Of a stretch of DNA of 64,000 nt, positions 1-8,096 are shown piece after piece. A program made the translations under genes and the position numbers. The notes under the pieces were generated by a model. It searched no databases and was not told the origin of the DNA. It saw only the letters and a list, made by a program, of their open reading frames with translations. The stretch is from Nocardia niigatensis NBRC 100131 (lineage in GTDB: Bacteria > Actinomycetota > Actinomycetes > Mycobacteriales > Mycobacteriaceae): NCBI RefSeq assembly GCF_000308655.1, contig NZ_BAGC01000035.1, positions 1 to 64,000 on the forward strand, written 5' to 3'. Each line of letters starts with the position of its first letter. Position 1 is the first letter of the stretch.

Positions 1-372
1 GTCAGCAGCGGGCTGTCCTGGGAACCGAACGCAGCAACCTCGCTCACAAGGCGGTTCGACCTCGTCCTCATCACCGCCGGCACGCTCCCGGTCAAAGTCG
101 CGCGGACGATACTCGAGCCGGGCGGCCGCATCATCAGCATCCTCCCCACCCCGGCGAACCTCGCCAGAAGTGTCCTGCCCGGGCCGTTCCACGCCATGAT
201 TGCCCGACCGGTCACCAAAGACCTCGAAGAGGTCGCCCGAGCCGCCGGCCAGGGAACACTGCGGGTACCGATCAGCCGCACCGTCCCGCTCTCGCAAGCC
301 ATCCCAGCACTCACCGAACTCGAACAAAACGGCACGGCCAAGCGAGGCAAGCTGATCATTACGCCAGGATGA
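1..372 (+). CDS. zinc-type alcohol dehydrogenase / quinone oxidoreductase, C-terminal part (5' end outside window)
   Basis: The first 123 codons are open in frame 1 and stop at TGA 370-372; the start lies before the window. The translation has the closing half of an MDR-family nucleotide-binding domain: a beta strand FDLVLITAG, then LEPGGRIISI (the usual 'gain or glycine-rich strand after cofactor contact'), and the typical terminal segment with SQAIPALTELEQNGTAKRGKLII, which matches the A-ALE---GRTRGKIVL ending of NADPH:quinone reductases. It would reduce a carbonyl or quinone with NAD(P)H in the cytoplasm. The exact substrate cannot be told from this fragment. Nothing else coding is seen between its stop and base 644. 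Confidence 0.8.
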   Translation, partial: VSSGLSWEPNAATSLTRRFDLVLITAGTLPVKVARTILEPGGRIISILPTPANLARSVLPGPFHAMIARPVTKDLEEVARAAGQGTLRVPISRTVPLSQAIPALTELEQNGTAKRGKLIITPG

Positions 373-643
373 CCTCCACCGCCGAGCCCGGCCGCGCCGC
401 CTGCGACCGGGCAACGGCGAAACTGCAATCGGAGTCGCGCTCTTGATGAGCCGCTTCATGATGTTCCGACACTGCGCAAACAGTCCGGGTCGCGCCGGTG
501 GAGTCGTTGAGCGCCTGTGGTAGCCAGCGCCGGCAACCGCTCGACGATCTTTCCGTGAGCCTCAGCGAGGCCCCAGGACGGAGTGCTAACCGACCAAGAT
601 CATTTCCTGTACGCCAACTACTCACACGCAGATCCGACTCGCT

Positions 644-1009
644 CTATCGGTCCGCGCGGGGAATGCGGGCATTCAATTCCTTGCGGGCGGCGGCGAACCA
701 GGCCTGGGTATCGACCAGACCGGATTCGATCTCTTTGCGAGCGCCTTGGAAGCCGTACAGGTCTCCGGCAAACCGGGTGAGCACCGAACCCTCGTGTTCC
801 TCGAGCTCTTCCAGAAGCGCGGTGTCCTGCAGGAGGTAGGCGACGCCGGCGACCTCGCCGGGCGTCCATGCGTTGCGGTAGTCGTCCCATCCGTGTTGCT
901 TGACCGCTAGGGCTCGCTCGACGAGTGCGGCTCGCAGCGCTATCCGGTCGGCGTCGGTGGGCCGCCGTGTTTTGAGATGGTCCCAATTGATCGGTGCTTC
1001 ATCGGACAC
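644..1009 (-). CDS. hypothetical protein, 121 aa
   Basis: GTG start at 1009. The soluble, charge-rich protein carries no motif that I recognise. It begins SDEAPINWDHLKTRRPTDADR and has a mostly helical, acidic middle (LLEELEEHEG), with no signal peptide or membrane segment. It sits just outside the left end of the Tn7-like element (1103), so it belongs to the ancestral chromosome rather than to the transposon. Codon third positions are GC-rich as in neighbouring genes, which supports a real gene. The overlapping frames on both strands are less convincing because they are rich in Arg/Ser/Pro runs. Confidence 0.55.
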   Translation of the reverse strand: MSDEAPINWDHLKTRRPTDADRIALRAALVERALAVKQHGWDDYRNAWTPGEVAGVAYLLQDTALLEELEEHEGSVLTRFAGDLYGFQGARKEIESGLVDTQAWFAAARKELNARIPRADR

Positions 1010-1102
1010 GCCACATCCCGCCTTCCGAATCGGTTGATTGCGGTTCCGCGCAAATCTATCTCGTCACGGACGCGCCTCGGCCTGCCCCGTCGCCCCCGCG
1101 AG

Positions 1103-1127
1103 TGTCAGTTCTCAGCCGAGTTGGCGG
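1103..1127 (+). repeat. left end of the Tn7-like element (transposase-site-like repeat)
   Basis: Starts TGTCAGTTCTCAG, followed by CCGAGTTGGCGG. Compared with the right end read on the minus strand from 8088, 17 of the first 21 bases agree, including the uninterrupted core GTTCTCAG and the TGTC terminus. It lies between the hypothetical gene ending upstream and the SDR gene, with no coding claim on it. Only one clear repeat copy is seen at this end; weaker TGTC-containing stretches follow near 1136 and 1183. Confidence 0.7.
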
Positions 1128-1238
1128 AGTGCGACTGTCTGACCTGCGGTCCGCCAACTGCGGATGAGTATCTGCTCGTGAGCATGTCTCATGCTAAATG
1201 GCGGTTTCCTGGAAGCAGGGTCATGTAGGTGCGAAATA

Positions 1239-1994
1239 TCACGCTGGTTGGGTCCGGGGAACGACGGTGATCTGGGACAGACAGATGTGTTCGGGGCGGG
1301 TGACGACGTAGCTGATCGTGTCGGCGATATCGTTGGCGTAGAGGAGCTTTCCGCTGTTGGAAGCAGCGACCATTCGCTCACGGAGTTGGGGGTGGGTGGC
1401 GTGGTCGAACAGTTCGGTGGCGACGCCTCCGGGCTTTATGTCGGTGACTCGGACGCCGGTGGCTGCGAGTTCGGTTCGCAACGCGCGGGAGAAGTAGCTG
1501 ACGGCGGCTTTGGTTGCGCCGTAGACGGCGAATGCTGAAACCGGGGCATCGGCACCGGTGCTAGAGATGTTGACGACGTCGGCTGCGCGGCCGTCGACGG
1601 CCGCGCTGAGGAGGCCTGGGAGTGTGGCGCGGGTGATGTGTAGCAGGGCAGCGAGATTGAGATCGATCATGCGCTGCCATTCCTTGCCCCGCTGGTCGGT
1701 GACAGGGTTGGGCAGCATGATCGCGGCATTGTTGACCAGCAGATCTATCGTGCCGAGGCGATCGGTGGTTTCGTCGATCAGCGGGTCGATCGTGTCGAGC
1801 TGAGTGAGATCGGCTGGGAGGGCTAGAGCTCGGTCGCCGATGTCGTCGGCCAGCGCCCGCAGTCGATCGGTCCGGCGGGCAACGAGCGCGACGCGCGCGC
1901 CGTCGGCGGCCAGCCGGCGGGCTGTGGCAGCGCCGATGCCCGATGCTGCGCCGGTCACCAGGGCGACCCGGCCGGACAAGGGGTTCGTAGTCAT
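1239..1994 (-). CDS. SDR family NAD(P)-dependent oxidoreductase
   Basis: This 251-aa classical short-chain dehydrogenase has the cofactor motif TGAASGIG near residue 15, the NNAA structural motif around residue 88, catalytic Ser in VNISSTGA, and the YGATK catalytic Tyr-Lys pair. It would oxidise or reduce an alcohol/carbonyl with NAD(P)(H) in the cytoplasm; substrate unknown. It lies inside the left end of the Tn7-like element and is divergent from an XRE-type regulator gene starting at 2098. The two form a regulator/target pair that travels as cargo. A palindrome at 2061-2074 in the shared promoter region is a plausible operator. Confidence 0.9.
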   Translation of the reverse strand: MTTNPLSGRVALVTGAASGIGAATARRLAADGARVALVARRTDRLRALADDIGDRALALPADLTQLDTIDPLIDETTDRLGTIDLLVNNAAIMLPNPVTDQRGKEWQRMIDLNLAALLHITRATLPGLLSAAVDGRAADVVNISSTGADAPVSAFAVYGATKAAVSYFSRALRTELAATGVRVTDIKPGGVATELFDHATHPQLRERMVAASNSGKLLYANDIADTISYVVTRPEHICLSQITVVPRTQPA

Positions 1995-2060
1995 GTTCAG
2001 CAGCTTGGAGGTGGTCGATGTTGGTCAGCCAGATGTTGAATTTGCCTAGGTCGAATCGGG

Positions 2061-2074
2061 CCACTCACAAGTGG
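2061..2074. promoter_or_regulatory. palindrome CCACT-N4-AGTGG between SDR and XRE genes
   Basis: Perfect 5-bp arms with a 4-base centre lie in the 103-bp divergent intergenic region, 23 bp before the regulator start at 2098. It is a candidate operator for the XRE regulator acting on both genes; this is inference from position only. Confidence 0.35.
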
Positions 2075-2097
2075 TTTCGGTCGGGCATGCTGGTGGC

Positions 2098-3000
2098 ATG
2101 GCTTCTGAACTGGGGAATTACCTGCAGGCGAGGCGAGCCGGAATACGACCGAGCGACGTCGGTTTGCCGAGCGGCGGCGTGCGCCGTGTTCCTGGCCTGC
2201 GGAGGGAGGAGCTAGCGTTGCTGGCGGGGTTGAGTCCTGACTATTACACCCGTATCGAGCAAGGGCGTGTCCGGCCCTCGGAACAGATCCTCGACGCGAT
2301 CACCACAACGTTGGGACTCAACGAGATCGAACGCGAGCATGTGCGGCGTCTTTCCCTGGTAGGCCGTGCGTCGAACGCATTCCGGCGGCGTCAGGTTGAA
2401 TCGGAAGTCGTGCGCGATGGGGTGCGTGAGATCCTCGGCCGCGTTGCGGACCTGCCCGCGGTGGTAATGGGTCAGCACCTGGATGCACTTGCGTGGACTC
2501 CGGTCGGCGGTGCTCTGCTCGGTTTGAACGAGTTCGTCGAACGCAACATGGCCCGGCGTATGTTCCTGCTTTCCGAAACTCGTGACCTGTATCCCGACTG
2601 GAACGCTGTCGCGGAAGAGATGGTGGGTCATCTGCGACGAGTGTCGGTTGAGCGCGCAAGTGATCCGGCGCTGACGCAGCTCATCGGGGAACTGACGATG
2701 ACTTCGAGCGATTTCGCGCGGCTGTGGTCGCGACACGATGTCCGCGCGGTTGTTAGCCGCCGCAAGGCCTTTCGACATGTCCAGGCCGGAACGTTCGAAC
2801 TCGAACCCGAGATCTTGATCCTCCCCCGTGGCCAACAGACGTTATGCATCTATCGGGCCGAACCGGGAACGGCTGGTGCCCAGGCGCTGGTGCTTCTGAA
2901 CACACTCGTTGATTCAGGCTGGACAACCATCTCTGAGGCATTCCCGAGATTCGGCGATGAGCAGCGCAAAGGCAATCTCGCGCCGGAAACACCCAGCTGA
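2098..3000 (+). CDS. XRE-family transcriptional regulator with MmyB-like ligand domain
   Basis: The protein has 300 residues from ATG 2098. An upstream in-frame ATG at 2071 is also possible, but it would overlap the candidate operator. Residues 1-80 form the helix-turn-helix of this family: a short LGNYLQARRAGI opening, then RVPGLRREELALLAGLSPDYYTRIEQGR, a hallmark of MmyB-type regulators. The remaining 200 residues correspond to the family's PAS-like ligand-binding domain (W-P-x-G motif replaced by AWTPVGGALLG). Such proteins commonly repress or activate a divergent SDR or reductase gene, and here the SDR 1239-1994 is exactly divergent. Its 3' end faces tniQ. Confidence 0.88.
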   Translation: MASELGNYLQARRAGIRPSDVGLPSGGVRRVPGLRREELALLAGLSPDYYTRIEQGRVRPSEQILDAITTTLGLNEIEREHVRRLSLVGRASNAFRRRQVESEVVRDGVREILGRVADLPAVVMGQHLDALAWTPVGGALLGLNEFVERNMARRMFLLSETRDLYPDWNAVAEEMVGHLRRVSVERASDPALTQLIGELTMTSSDFARLWSRHDVRAVVSRRKAFRHVQAGTFELEPEILILPRGQQTLCIYRAEPGTAGAQALVLLNTLVDSGWTTISEAFPRFGDEQRKGNLAPETPS

Positions 3001-3041
3001 TACGGATATTTCGAGGACAGTGAGATCTTCCGCGAACCCAT

Positions 3042-4049
3042 TCACTTGAATTCCCGGCCAGCTGTTCGTTGTCTGGCCCGTCGGCTCTTCGTGACGCTGT
3101 GGGTCTTTGTGGTGCTGTAGGTGCTTCGGTGCTGAAGGCGATGCCGTTCGACCCAGTCCCGCAGTGGATCGTTGTAGGCGCTGAAGGCGTAGGCCGTGGT
3201 GCGGCGTAATCCGAGCTGTTCGACCATGTGAGCGTAGAAATTCTTCTGTTGGAAGTAGTGCTCGGCGGTGGCGATCTGATGGCGCCAGACGGGATCGCAG
3301 ATCGCCTCGGCGATGATCACGGTTTCCGGCATCATGACCAGCGATGGTGGGACGGGAACCTTTGTCGCGGAAGCGAGAACAGCCGATCGTGCTTCCCAGC
3401 GTCGGAGCAGGGGCGTGTGGTAGAACGAGTCCGTGATGCGCGACCATGCCGTCGTGACCGCCTGCGCGGCAGCGAACTGTGTGTCGACCCAATGCTGATT
3501 CTCCTCAGCGCGAAACAGTCTGTCGCGCCGACGGTATGCGGTCAGAATTTCCAGAGACCCGGAGAGGTCGATCTGAACTCGTTCGAATCGAGTGCCCAGC
3601 CAGCGTCGGTGCCGTCGGCAGATGATCGACGAGTGCGCGAAGTAGATCTGGATCGGAGGGTTTCCTGGGATTCGTGCGCAGCAGGATGCGCAGTGGTCGC
3701 GAATGTGTGAGCCGATGATCTGGATCGCTGTTCGCGGCGAGGGCTTTTCGCGTGTGTCAGCCAGAGCGGGCAACGGCAGGCTGCTGCGCAGTCGTTCCAG
3801 CGGCATCCCGGCGAAACACGCGAGCCGTTGCTGGGCGGTCCGGTTGAGCATGATCTCTTCGTGGTCTCGCAGCATATATCGATCCAGGCTGACTGAGGGT
3901 TCGCCGAGAGCGCGCAGCAATGTGGTGGGGACGACGAGCTCGTTGGTGCGTGCCAGCCGGAAGAGATAGGACGAGGTGGTCTCGCCGCGAACTGGCCGGA
4001 CCGAGAACGGCAGTGGCGTCGCTGGTCGCTGCCAGAGCGCGAGGATCAT
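3042..4049 (-). CDS. tniQ: TniQ family transposition protein
   Basis: This 335-aa protein begins ILALWQRPATPLPFSVRP and continues RGETTSSYLFRLARTNEL, the N-terminal signature of TniQ/TnsD proteins (P-x-P-x-E/GES-SYL-R-A). A zinc-binding set is visible at C120, C123, C144 and H147 (CASC ... CRRH). TniQ proteins choose or present the target site to the AAA+ regulator. Here it is the only targeting factor, there being no TnsD or TnsE. The ATG at 4049 overlaps the stop of the -1 frame of tniB as ATGA, showing that the tniB C-terminus in that frame is the natural upstream partner. An ATG further upstream in this frame would read through out-of-frame tniB sequence and is not credible. Confidence 0.85.
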   Translation of the reverse strand: MILALWQRPATPLPFSVRPVRGETTSSYLFRLARTNELVVPTTLLRALGEPSVSLDRYMLRDHEEIMLNRTAQQRLACFAGMPLERLRSSLPLPALADTREKPSPRTAIQIIGSHIRDHCASCCARIPGNPPIQIYFAHSSIICRRHRRWLGTRFERVQIDLSGSLEILTAYRRRDRLFRAEENQHWVDTQFAAAQAVTTAWSRITDSFYHTPLLRRWEARSAVLASATKVPVPPSLVMMPETVIIAEAICDPVWRHQIATAEHYFQQKNFYAHMVEQLGLRRTTAYAFSAYNDPLRDWVERHRLQHRSTYSTTKTHSVTKSRRARQRTAGREFK

Positions 4050-5073
4050 TGCCGCGGTTTCCGTCGCGGTTCGTATTGGTTGCCCGCTGCAATGTCGAGA
4101 ATGACCGCTTCCAGGTGGGCCTTGGTGACCTTCTCGGAGCCGTCGCTGATGGCGTCGTTGGCGGCCTCGTAAACGAGTTGGTCGAGGCTGCCGATCATGC
4201 CGCCGGTGCGGGCGTGCAGGTAGGAAGCCCATTCGAGAAGAGTGCCGACCTTGTGGCGATGCAGTCGCAGTGACTGCTCCATGGTCGCGACCAGTTTCTT
4301 CCAGTCGTTTTTCGCCGCGATGGTGTTGTAGGAGAACGCCGCAGTGCTGACGGGGATGAACCGGCCGGCGATCTGACGTCCCCGAACTCCGGAGAACAGG
4401 TTGGTTTCCTCGAGGTCGAGTCCGGAGTAGACGAAGGTCGCCGAGACCGTGTCGAAGAAATATTTCAGCTGATCAGAGGCCCCTTTGCCTCTTTTGTGGA
4501 CAGATCCAGCCGGTGGATCTCGTCGACGAGCACCAATCTTGTTCCGGCCCGGCGCATCACGGCCGCGACCGCGTGTGCCAATGATTGTGGTCCGTCACAG
4601 CGGCCGACCGGCAGGCCGAGGAACACGGCCATCTCACCAGCCAGCGATTTCGGGTCGGCGTCGGGCGGGATCAAGATATAGACGACCGGGATCCGGTCGG
4701 GGATGCCCGGGTTGCGGCGCTCGAAGTCGAGCTGGAATCGCTTGCCCAGCTGGGTGATCGAGGTGGACTTGCCGGTGCCGCTGGCTCCGGAGATCAGCAG
4801 GCCGCGGCGACCGAGTTGCTTGCCACGGTTGTTGACGATCAGTTTCTGTCCGGTGTGAATGATCTTGCGGATATCGGGTGTGGCGACCAGCAGTAGTGAG
4901 GAGTGGTAGTCCTGGCGGGCTTCGTTGTAGAGATCCCGCTCGAGATCGTCGATGCGTTCGAGGTCGTTGTCCGAGAGCAGTTGGGGTGGTTCGGGATTGG
5001 CTTGCCCGACAAACAGCGACCATCCTTCCTTGGTCGCCAGCGGGTGCCGCGCGTCCAGCTGTAGGGAGGTCAC
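4046..5073 (-). CDS. tniB: TniB/TnsC-like AAA+ ATPase, encoded in two frames joined by a -1 shift
   Basis: From GTG 5073 (overlapping the tnsB stop as GTGA) the zero frame encodes 202 aa. It has Walker A GASGTGKST (96-104) and Walker B LVLVDE (180-185), stopping at 4465. The following TniB segment, SDQLKYFF...TFVYSG and onward to HLEAVILDIAAGNQYE, is open in the -1 frame down to TGA 4046-4048. Joining at G198 gives a normal 342-aa protein. The junction contains A AAG GGG in zero-frame register (4486-4480), a textbook -1 slippery heptamer. The 144 codons after the shift have no stop, and their end overlaps the tniQ start. So the downstream frame has been under selection, whether by programmed frameshifting, recent one-base loss in the G tract, or a sequencing error. 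Confidence 0.8.
4480..4486 (-). other. candidate -1 ribosomal slip site A AAG GGG in tniB
   Basis: On the minus strand the zero-frame codons are GCA AAG GGG CCT; the heptamer A AAG GGG fits X XXY YYZ, with both tRNAs able to re-pair after a -1 slip (AAA and GGG). The slip yields ...K-G-A-S-D-Q-L-K-Y, the expected TniB sequence. A small palindrome CTGATCAG lies 3 bases downstream (4476-4469); no strong pseudoknot is obvious. AGAGG just upstream is too close to serve as the usual -1 Shine-Dalgarno stimulator. Confidence 0.45.
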
Positions 5074-7163
5074 CAGCGTCCTTCCCGCTCATCGAAGGGA
5101 TCGAGCAGACCGAAGGGAACGACCTCGACGCCATCGGCCTCGATCACCGTCACCTCACCGCCGTCCTCGGCCGTGTCTGCTGGTGGGAGCGCCGGGTGCT
5201 CGGGGATCGAGGCGCGCCAGCGGCCGACCTCGGAGACCAGTTCGGCGGGAAGATGATTGGTCATCGCGCGGGTGGAGGCGGTGCGGGCCAGCGGCCGACT
5301 GGTGTCGGGGCCTGTTTCGGCGCGGCGCAGCAGCGCGGCCAGGATGACCGCGACAGCCATTTCGTTCGCGTCATCGACACCGCGCTGCGCGGCGAGTTTG
5401 CGTGCGGCGCGCCAGGTGAAGTCGGCGAAAGGCTGGCGGACGATGCCGTGATGGGTCCAGGGAACGGTCAACCATCCATGACCACGGTGGTTGCGAACCC
5501 AAACCCGCGAGACGTCATAAGGGTCGTAATGCACTTCCCAACGTCCGCTCTTCGATGTGATCCCGGAGCTTTGACCAGCGCAGACCCGAAGTTCGTTGCT
5601 GTTGTAAGTGCGATAGTCGATCTGAACGCCTGCATCGCTGATCGCCCGCCAGTGTGCGGGCAGCAACTCGATGTAGTCCTCGCCCGAGAGCGTGACCGGG
5701 ACGTAGCCGGCGGCAGCGATCAGTGCCGCGTAGGTGTCGTTGGGGGAGGCGTTCTGATTCGGGGTGAACGGATGCCGCAGGCCATCGTGGAGACGGGTCT
5801 GCCATCCGGCCAGGACCCATTCATCGAACAACTCTTGCAGATCCGCCAGCGGCCAGACAGCGCGGTCTTCGACGTCCTTGCCTCTGCGGGTGACATCGCG
5901 GCCGGTGTAGCCGGAAACATGCTGACAGAACAGGGTATTGATCGATCCGAAGGTGCGCTCGACGATCGCCTTGTCGGTCGCGGTCAACTCGTGGGCGGGC
6001 TGAACCGAGATGCCCAGAGTGTCCGCAGCGCGGGAGAACACCTCCGAAATGAAGACCTTCCCATGGTCGACGACCACCGTGTCCGGAACGATCACCGGTT
6101 TGGCCGCCGCCAAGGCCATCCGGGCGTCGAATGACACCAGCCGCTGATAGGGGATCCGCGACGCCGACATCGCCAACGCTTGATCCCAGCCCGGCCTCAT
6201 CGGCTCGGGGACCATCATGCGTGCCAGCATCAACGCTGCATCAACGGATTTCGCGCCGACCGGCCGCAGCACCCCAGCGCAGATGGTGCGAGTGGCGATA
6301 TCGACGGCCAGCACCAACTCGGCGCGGCCGAGCACCCCGTCGTCCATCACCGCCATCACATCCAGCGGTGTCGTGTCCAGATGAACCAGCTCCCCGGGCC
6401 GCGCCGCAGTGGTCGGGGTGTAAACCCGGTCGGGCTTGTTCGCTGTCTGTCGGCGGGTGACCGCCGACCCGAATGTATGTCGGCCCGCCGCCAGCACCTC
6501 CAGCAGGCGATAGCACGTCGCCTTCGACGGCAACCGCACTGCTCCGGGCCCGTGCTCGTCATCGAGCAGCCGCCGAACCTGCTCGATCACACGCGATTTG
6601 GTGCCGGTCGAAGTATGGGTCTGTGCTGCGATCACCGCTGTTGCGGCGGCGACTACCCGTGGATCGACCTGCCCGGTCGGTTCCAGCAGCCGGACGTAGC
6701 GTGAATCGACCAGACCCCATAATCCCTGATCACGATATCGGCGCCGCATGCGCTGAACGGTCCGAGCACTCACCTTCAACTCGACCGCTTTGGCCTTCTC
6801 TCGGTCGGTGACCACCACCGTCGCCGGATCGTATTGCGGTCGCGGCGTTGCGCCTTCGCCCGCGCCGGGCGGCAGCCCGGTCTCGACCTCCATCACGTGA
6901 CGTTCCCACTCCCTGGCCTCCGCGAGCGCCTTCTCCGGCAATGACTCGAGCAGTCCCCGCGGTTCGATCCTGGGCAGCGGGGCCGAGCCCACCAGCTCGA
7001 AATCCTCTGCCGCCAACAGGAACGGCAGAGCGACCACGCTCGCCTCACCGCTGTCGGACAGCAACCGAATCTTGGTCCCCGAGATCGCGACGACCGCATG
7101 CGCGAACCCTCCGAAGACCACCCGGTCACCGACGGTGAGCACGCCCGGCCGCTCCAACATCAT
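5070..7163 (-). CDS. tnsB: TnsB/Mu-type DDE transposase
   Basis: This is a 697-aa transposase from ATG 7163, whose ATGA overlap with the tnsA stop fixes the start; longer starts would run into tnsA. An N-terminal helix-turn-helix (KAKAVELKVSARTVQRMRRR, about 124-143) precedes an rve-type catalytic core with D263 (HLDTTPLD), D366 (VVDHGKVF) and E402 (VERTFGSI). The D-E spacing of 35 is characteristic of this superfamily. A Mu-type C-terminal beta-barrel domain follows (YRTYNSNELRV ... GRWEVHYDPYDVSRVWVR). It cuts and joins the 3' transposon ends, working with TnsA at the 5' ends and stimulated by TniB. It overlaps tniB by GTGA. Confidence 0.92.
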   Translation of the reverse strand: MMLERPGVLTVGDRVVFGGFAHAVVAISGTKIRLLSDSGEASVVALPFLLAAEDFELVGSAPLPRIEPRGLLESLPEKALAEAREWERHVMEVETGLPPGAGEGATPRPQYDPATVVVTDREKAKAVELKVSARTVQRMRRRYRDQGLWGLVDSRYVRLLEPTGQVDPRVVAAATAVIAAQTHTSTGTKSRVIEQVRRLLDDEHGPGAVRLPSKATCYRLLEVLAAGRHTFGSAVTRRQTANKPDRVYTPTTAARPGELVHLDTTPLDVMAVMDDGVLGRAELVLAVDIATRTICAGVLRPVGAKSVDAALMLARMMVPEPMRPGWDQALAMSASRIPYQRLVSFDARMALAAAKPVIVPDTVVVDHGKVFISEVFSRAADTLGISVQPAHELTATDKAIVERTFGSINTLFCQHVSGYTGRDVTRRGKDVEDRAVWPLADLQELFDEWVLAGWQTRLHDGLRHPFTPNQNASPNDTYAALIAAAGYVPVTLSGEDYIELLPAHWRAISDAGVQIDYRTYNSNELRVCAGQSSGITSKSGRWEVHYDPYDVSRVWVRNHRGHGWLTVPWTHHGIVRQPFADFTWRAARKLAAQRGVDDANEMAVAVILAALLRRAETGPDTSRPLARTASTRAMTNHLPAELVSEVGRWRASIPEHPALPPADTAEDGGEVTVIEADGVEVVPFGLLDPFDEREGRW

Positions 7164-7930
7164 TGGTGCTCCTCCCTGTGCAAGGGCCCCTGCGCCATGT
7201 CCGACAGATCCGACAACTTCGGTGAGACACACACGACGCTGCGGTGCGACAACACCACCGACAGATCCGCCACCAACCACTGCCGCCAGAGCAGGTGATA
7301 GAGGACCGGCAATGTGCGCAGCGGATCACCCACCATCTCGGCTCCGTCCATCAACGGCCTTGGCCGCGTGAACGTTTCCAGCAGCTCACGTGCCACCGCT
7401 CCGTCGAAACAGCGCGGATGGCGATAGCCGCCCAACCAGCGATGATTCGCGGCCAGCAGCGGATCCAGCCGATCCCACACGGCATAACCCCAACCCACCA
7501 TCGCGCAAGCGTGCGCCATCACCGCGAACGCCGCTCTATCCCGGTCCCCGATCAACTCCCTCGGCCGCGAATCCAGGACCAACCACCGCGCACCCGTCCT
7601 ATGCACCAGGAAATCCGGCGCATGCCGACGCTGCTTGCCGCCGTCCTGCCGCCAGACCAGCCAGAACGGCTGCGACACGACGTCGACCACCTCGGGATCG
7701 AAGTCCAACGCCACCAAATGATCTCGCTCGACCCACGACTCGAACCCGACGCGCCCGCCCGTCGTCGCCGACCAGTACCAACCGGGAAAATTTCTCTGGC
7801 CACGATGGGACCGGAACGACCGCACCGGACCAGCGATCTCGCCCACCACCGCCGGCAGACCCTGCCATCGAATTCGCCGCTCCACACCGGACTTCGACAC
7901 GAACGCGGCCTCGAACCCATCGACGTCCAT
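7160..7930 (-). CDS. tnsA: TnsA-like endonuclease subunit of heteromeric transposase
   Basis: It encodes 256 aa from ATG 7930; a TTG start at 8002 would add 24 aa and cannot be excluded. A restriction-endonuclease-like core is visible: FESWVERDHLVALDFDP (catalytic Glu), VSQPFWLVW, HAPDF (catalytic Asp) and WLVLDSRPR. TnsA makes the 5' strand cuts that allow cut-and-paste rather than replicative movement. In E. coli TnsA the last acidic-site motif is Q-x-K; here the matching strand reads D-S-R, so the metal-binding lysine is replaced by arginine. It heads the tnsA-tnsB-tniB-tniQ operon. The promoter must lie in the right transposon end, where TnsB sites could give autoregulation. Confidence 0.85.
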   Translation of the reverse strand: MDVDGFEAAFVSKSGVERRIRWQGLPAVVGEIAGPVRSFRSHRGQRNFPGWYWSATTGGRVGFESWVERDHLVALDFDPEVVDVVSQPFWLVWRQDGGKQRRHAPDFLVHRTGARWLVLDSRPRELIGDRDRAAFAVMAHACAMVGWGYAVWDRLDPLLAANHRWLGGYRHPRCFDGAVARELLETFTRPRPLMDGAEMVGDPLRTLPVLYHLLWRQWLVADLSVVLSHRSVVCVSPKLSDLSDMAQGPLHREEHQ

Positions 7931-8012
7931 GCCCAGGCCCGGACCCCATTGGCCCGCCGGTGCACTCAGCACCGAACTATCGTCGCGACTTCGCAAGATC
8001 AAAGGTTCGTTT

Positions 8013-8088
8013 CCGACAGATCAGCTGAGAACACGCCATGCGTACGACAGGTCTCGTGAGACTCCGACACCTCACCTGAGAACCGACA
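8013..8088 (-). repeat. right end of the Tn7-like element with three transposase-site-like repeats
   Basis: Three 20-bp units are visible on the plus strand at 8013-8032, 8044-8063 and 8064-8083, sharing the pattern CGACA-SS-TC-A-S-S-TGAGA. Read inward from 8088 the terminus is TGTCGG followed by TTCTCAGGTGAGG. The inner unit at 8013 reads GTTCTCAGCTGATC then TGTCGG on the minus strand. Arrays of about 20-bp TnsB sites near the end are characteristic of Tn7-like elements. They sit between the transposase operon promoter and the outside gene. Confidence 0.72.
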
Positions 8089-8096
8089 ATTGGTAC

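Larger units (their letters stand above)
1103..8088. mobile_element. Tn7-like transposon (TnsA-TnsB-TniB-TniQ) with SDR and XRE cargo
   Basis: Four leftward genes with TnsA, DDE transposase, AAA+ ATPase and TniQ features lie between two inverted end sequences. Read inward, the left end starts TGTCAGTTCTCAG at 1103 and the right end starts TGTCGGTTCTCAG at 8088. After that, 20-bp repeats recur inside the right end. TGT...ACA termini and arrays of short transposase sites are typical of Tn7/Tn5053-type elements. The interior also holds an SDR gene (1239-1994) and an XRE regulator (2098-3000), which are therefore cargo. No 5-bp target duplication is visible: flanks are GCGAG on the left and ATTGG on the right. 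A later rearrangement or a misplaced end is therefore possible. No TnsD or TnsE is present. Confidence 0.75.

Noticed and set aside
4487..4500. AGAGG upstream of the tniB slip site as a stimulatory Shine-Dalgarno sequence
   Set aside because: It is about 3 to 4 bases from the heptamer; -1 stimulators are usually 10 to 14 bases upstream.
1098..8093. A 5-bp target duplication for the Tn7-like element
   Set aside because: The flanks are GCGAG and ATTGG; no direct repeat is found when the ends are shifted by a few bases.
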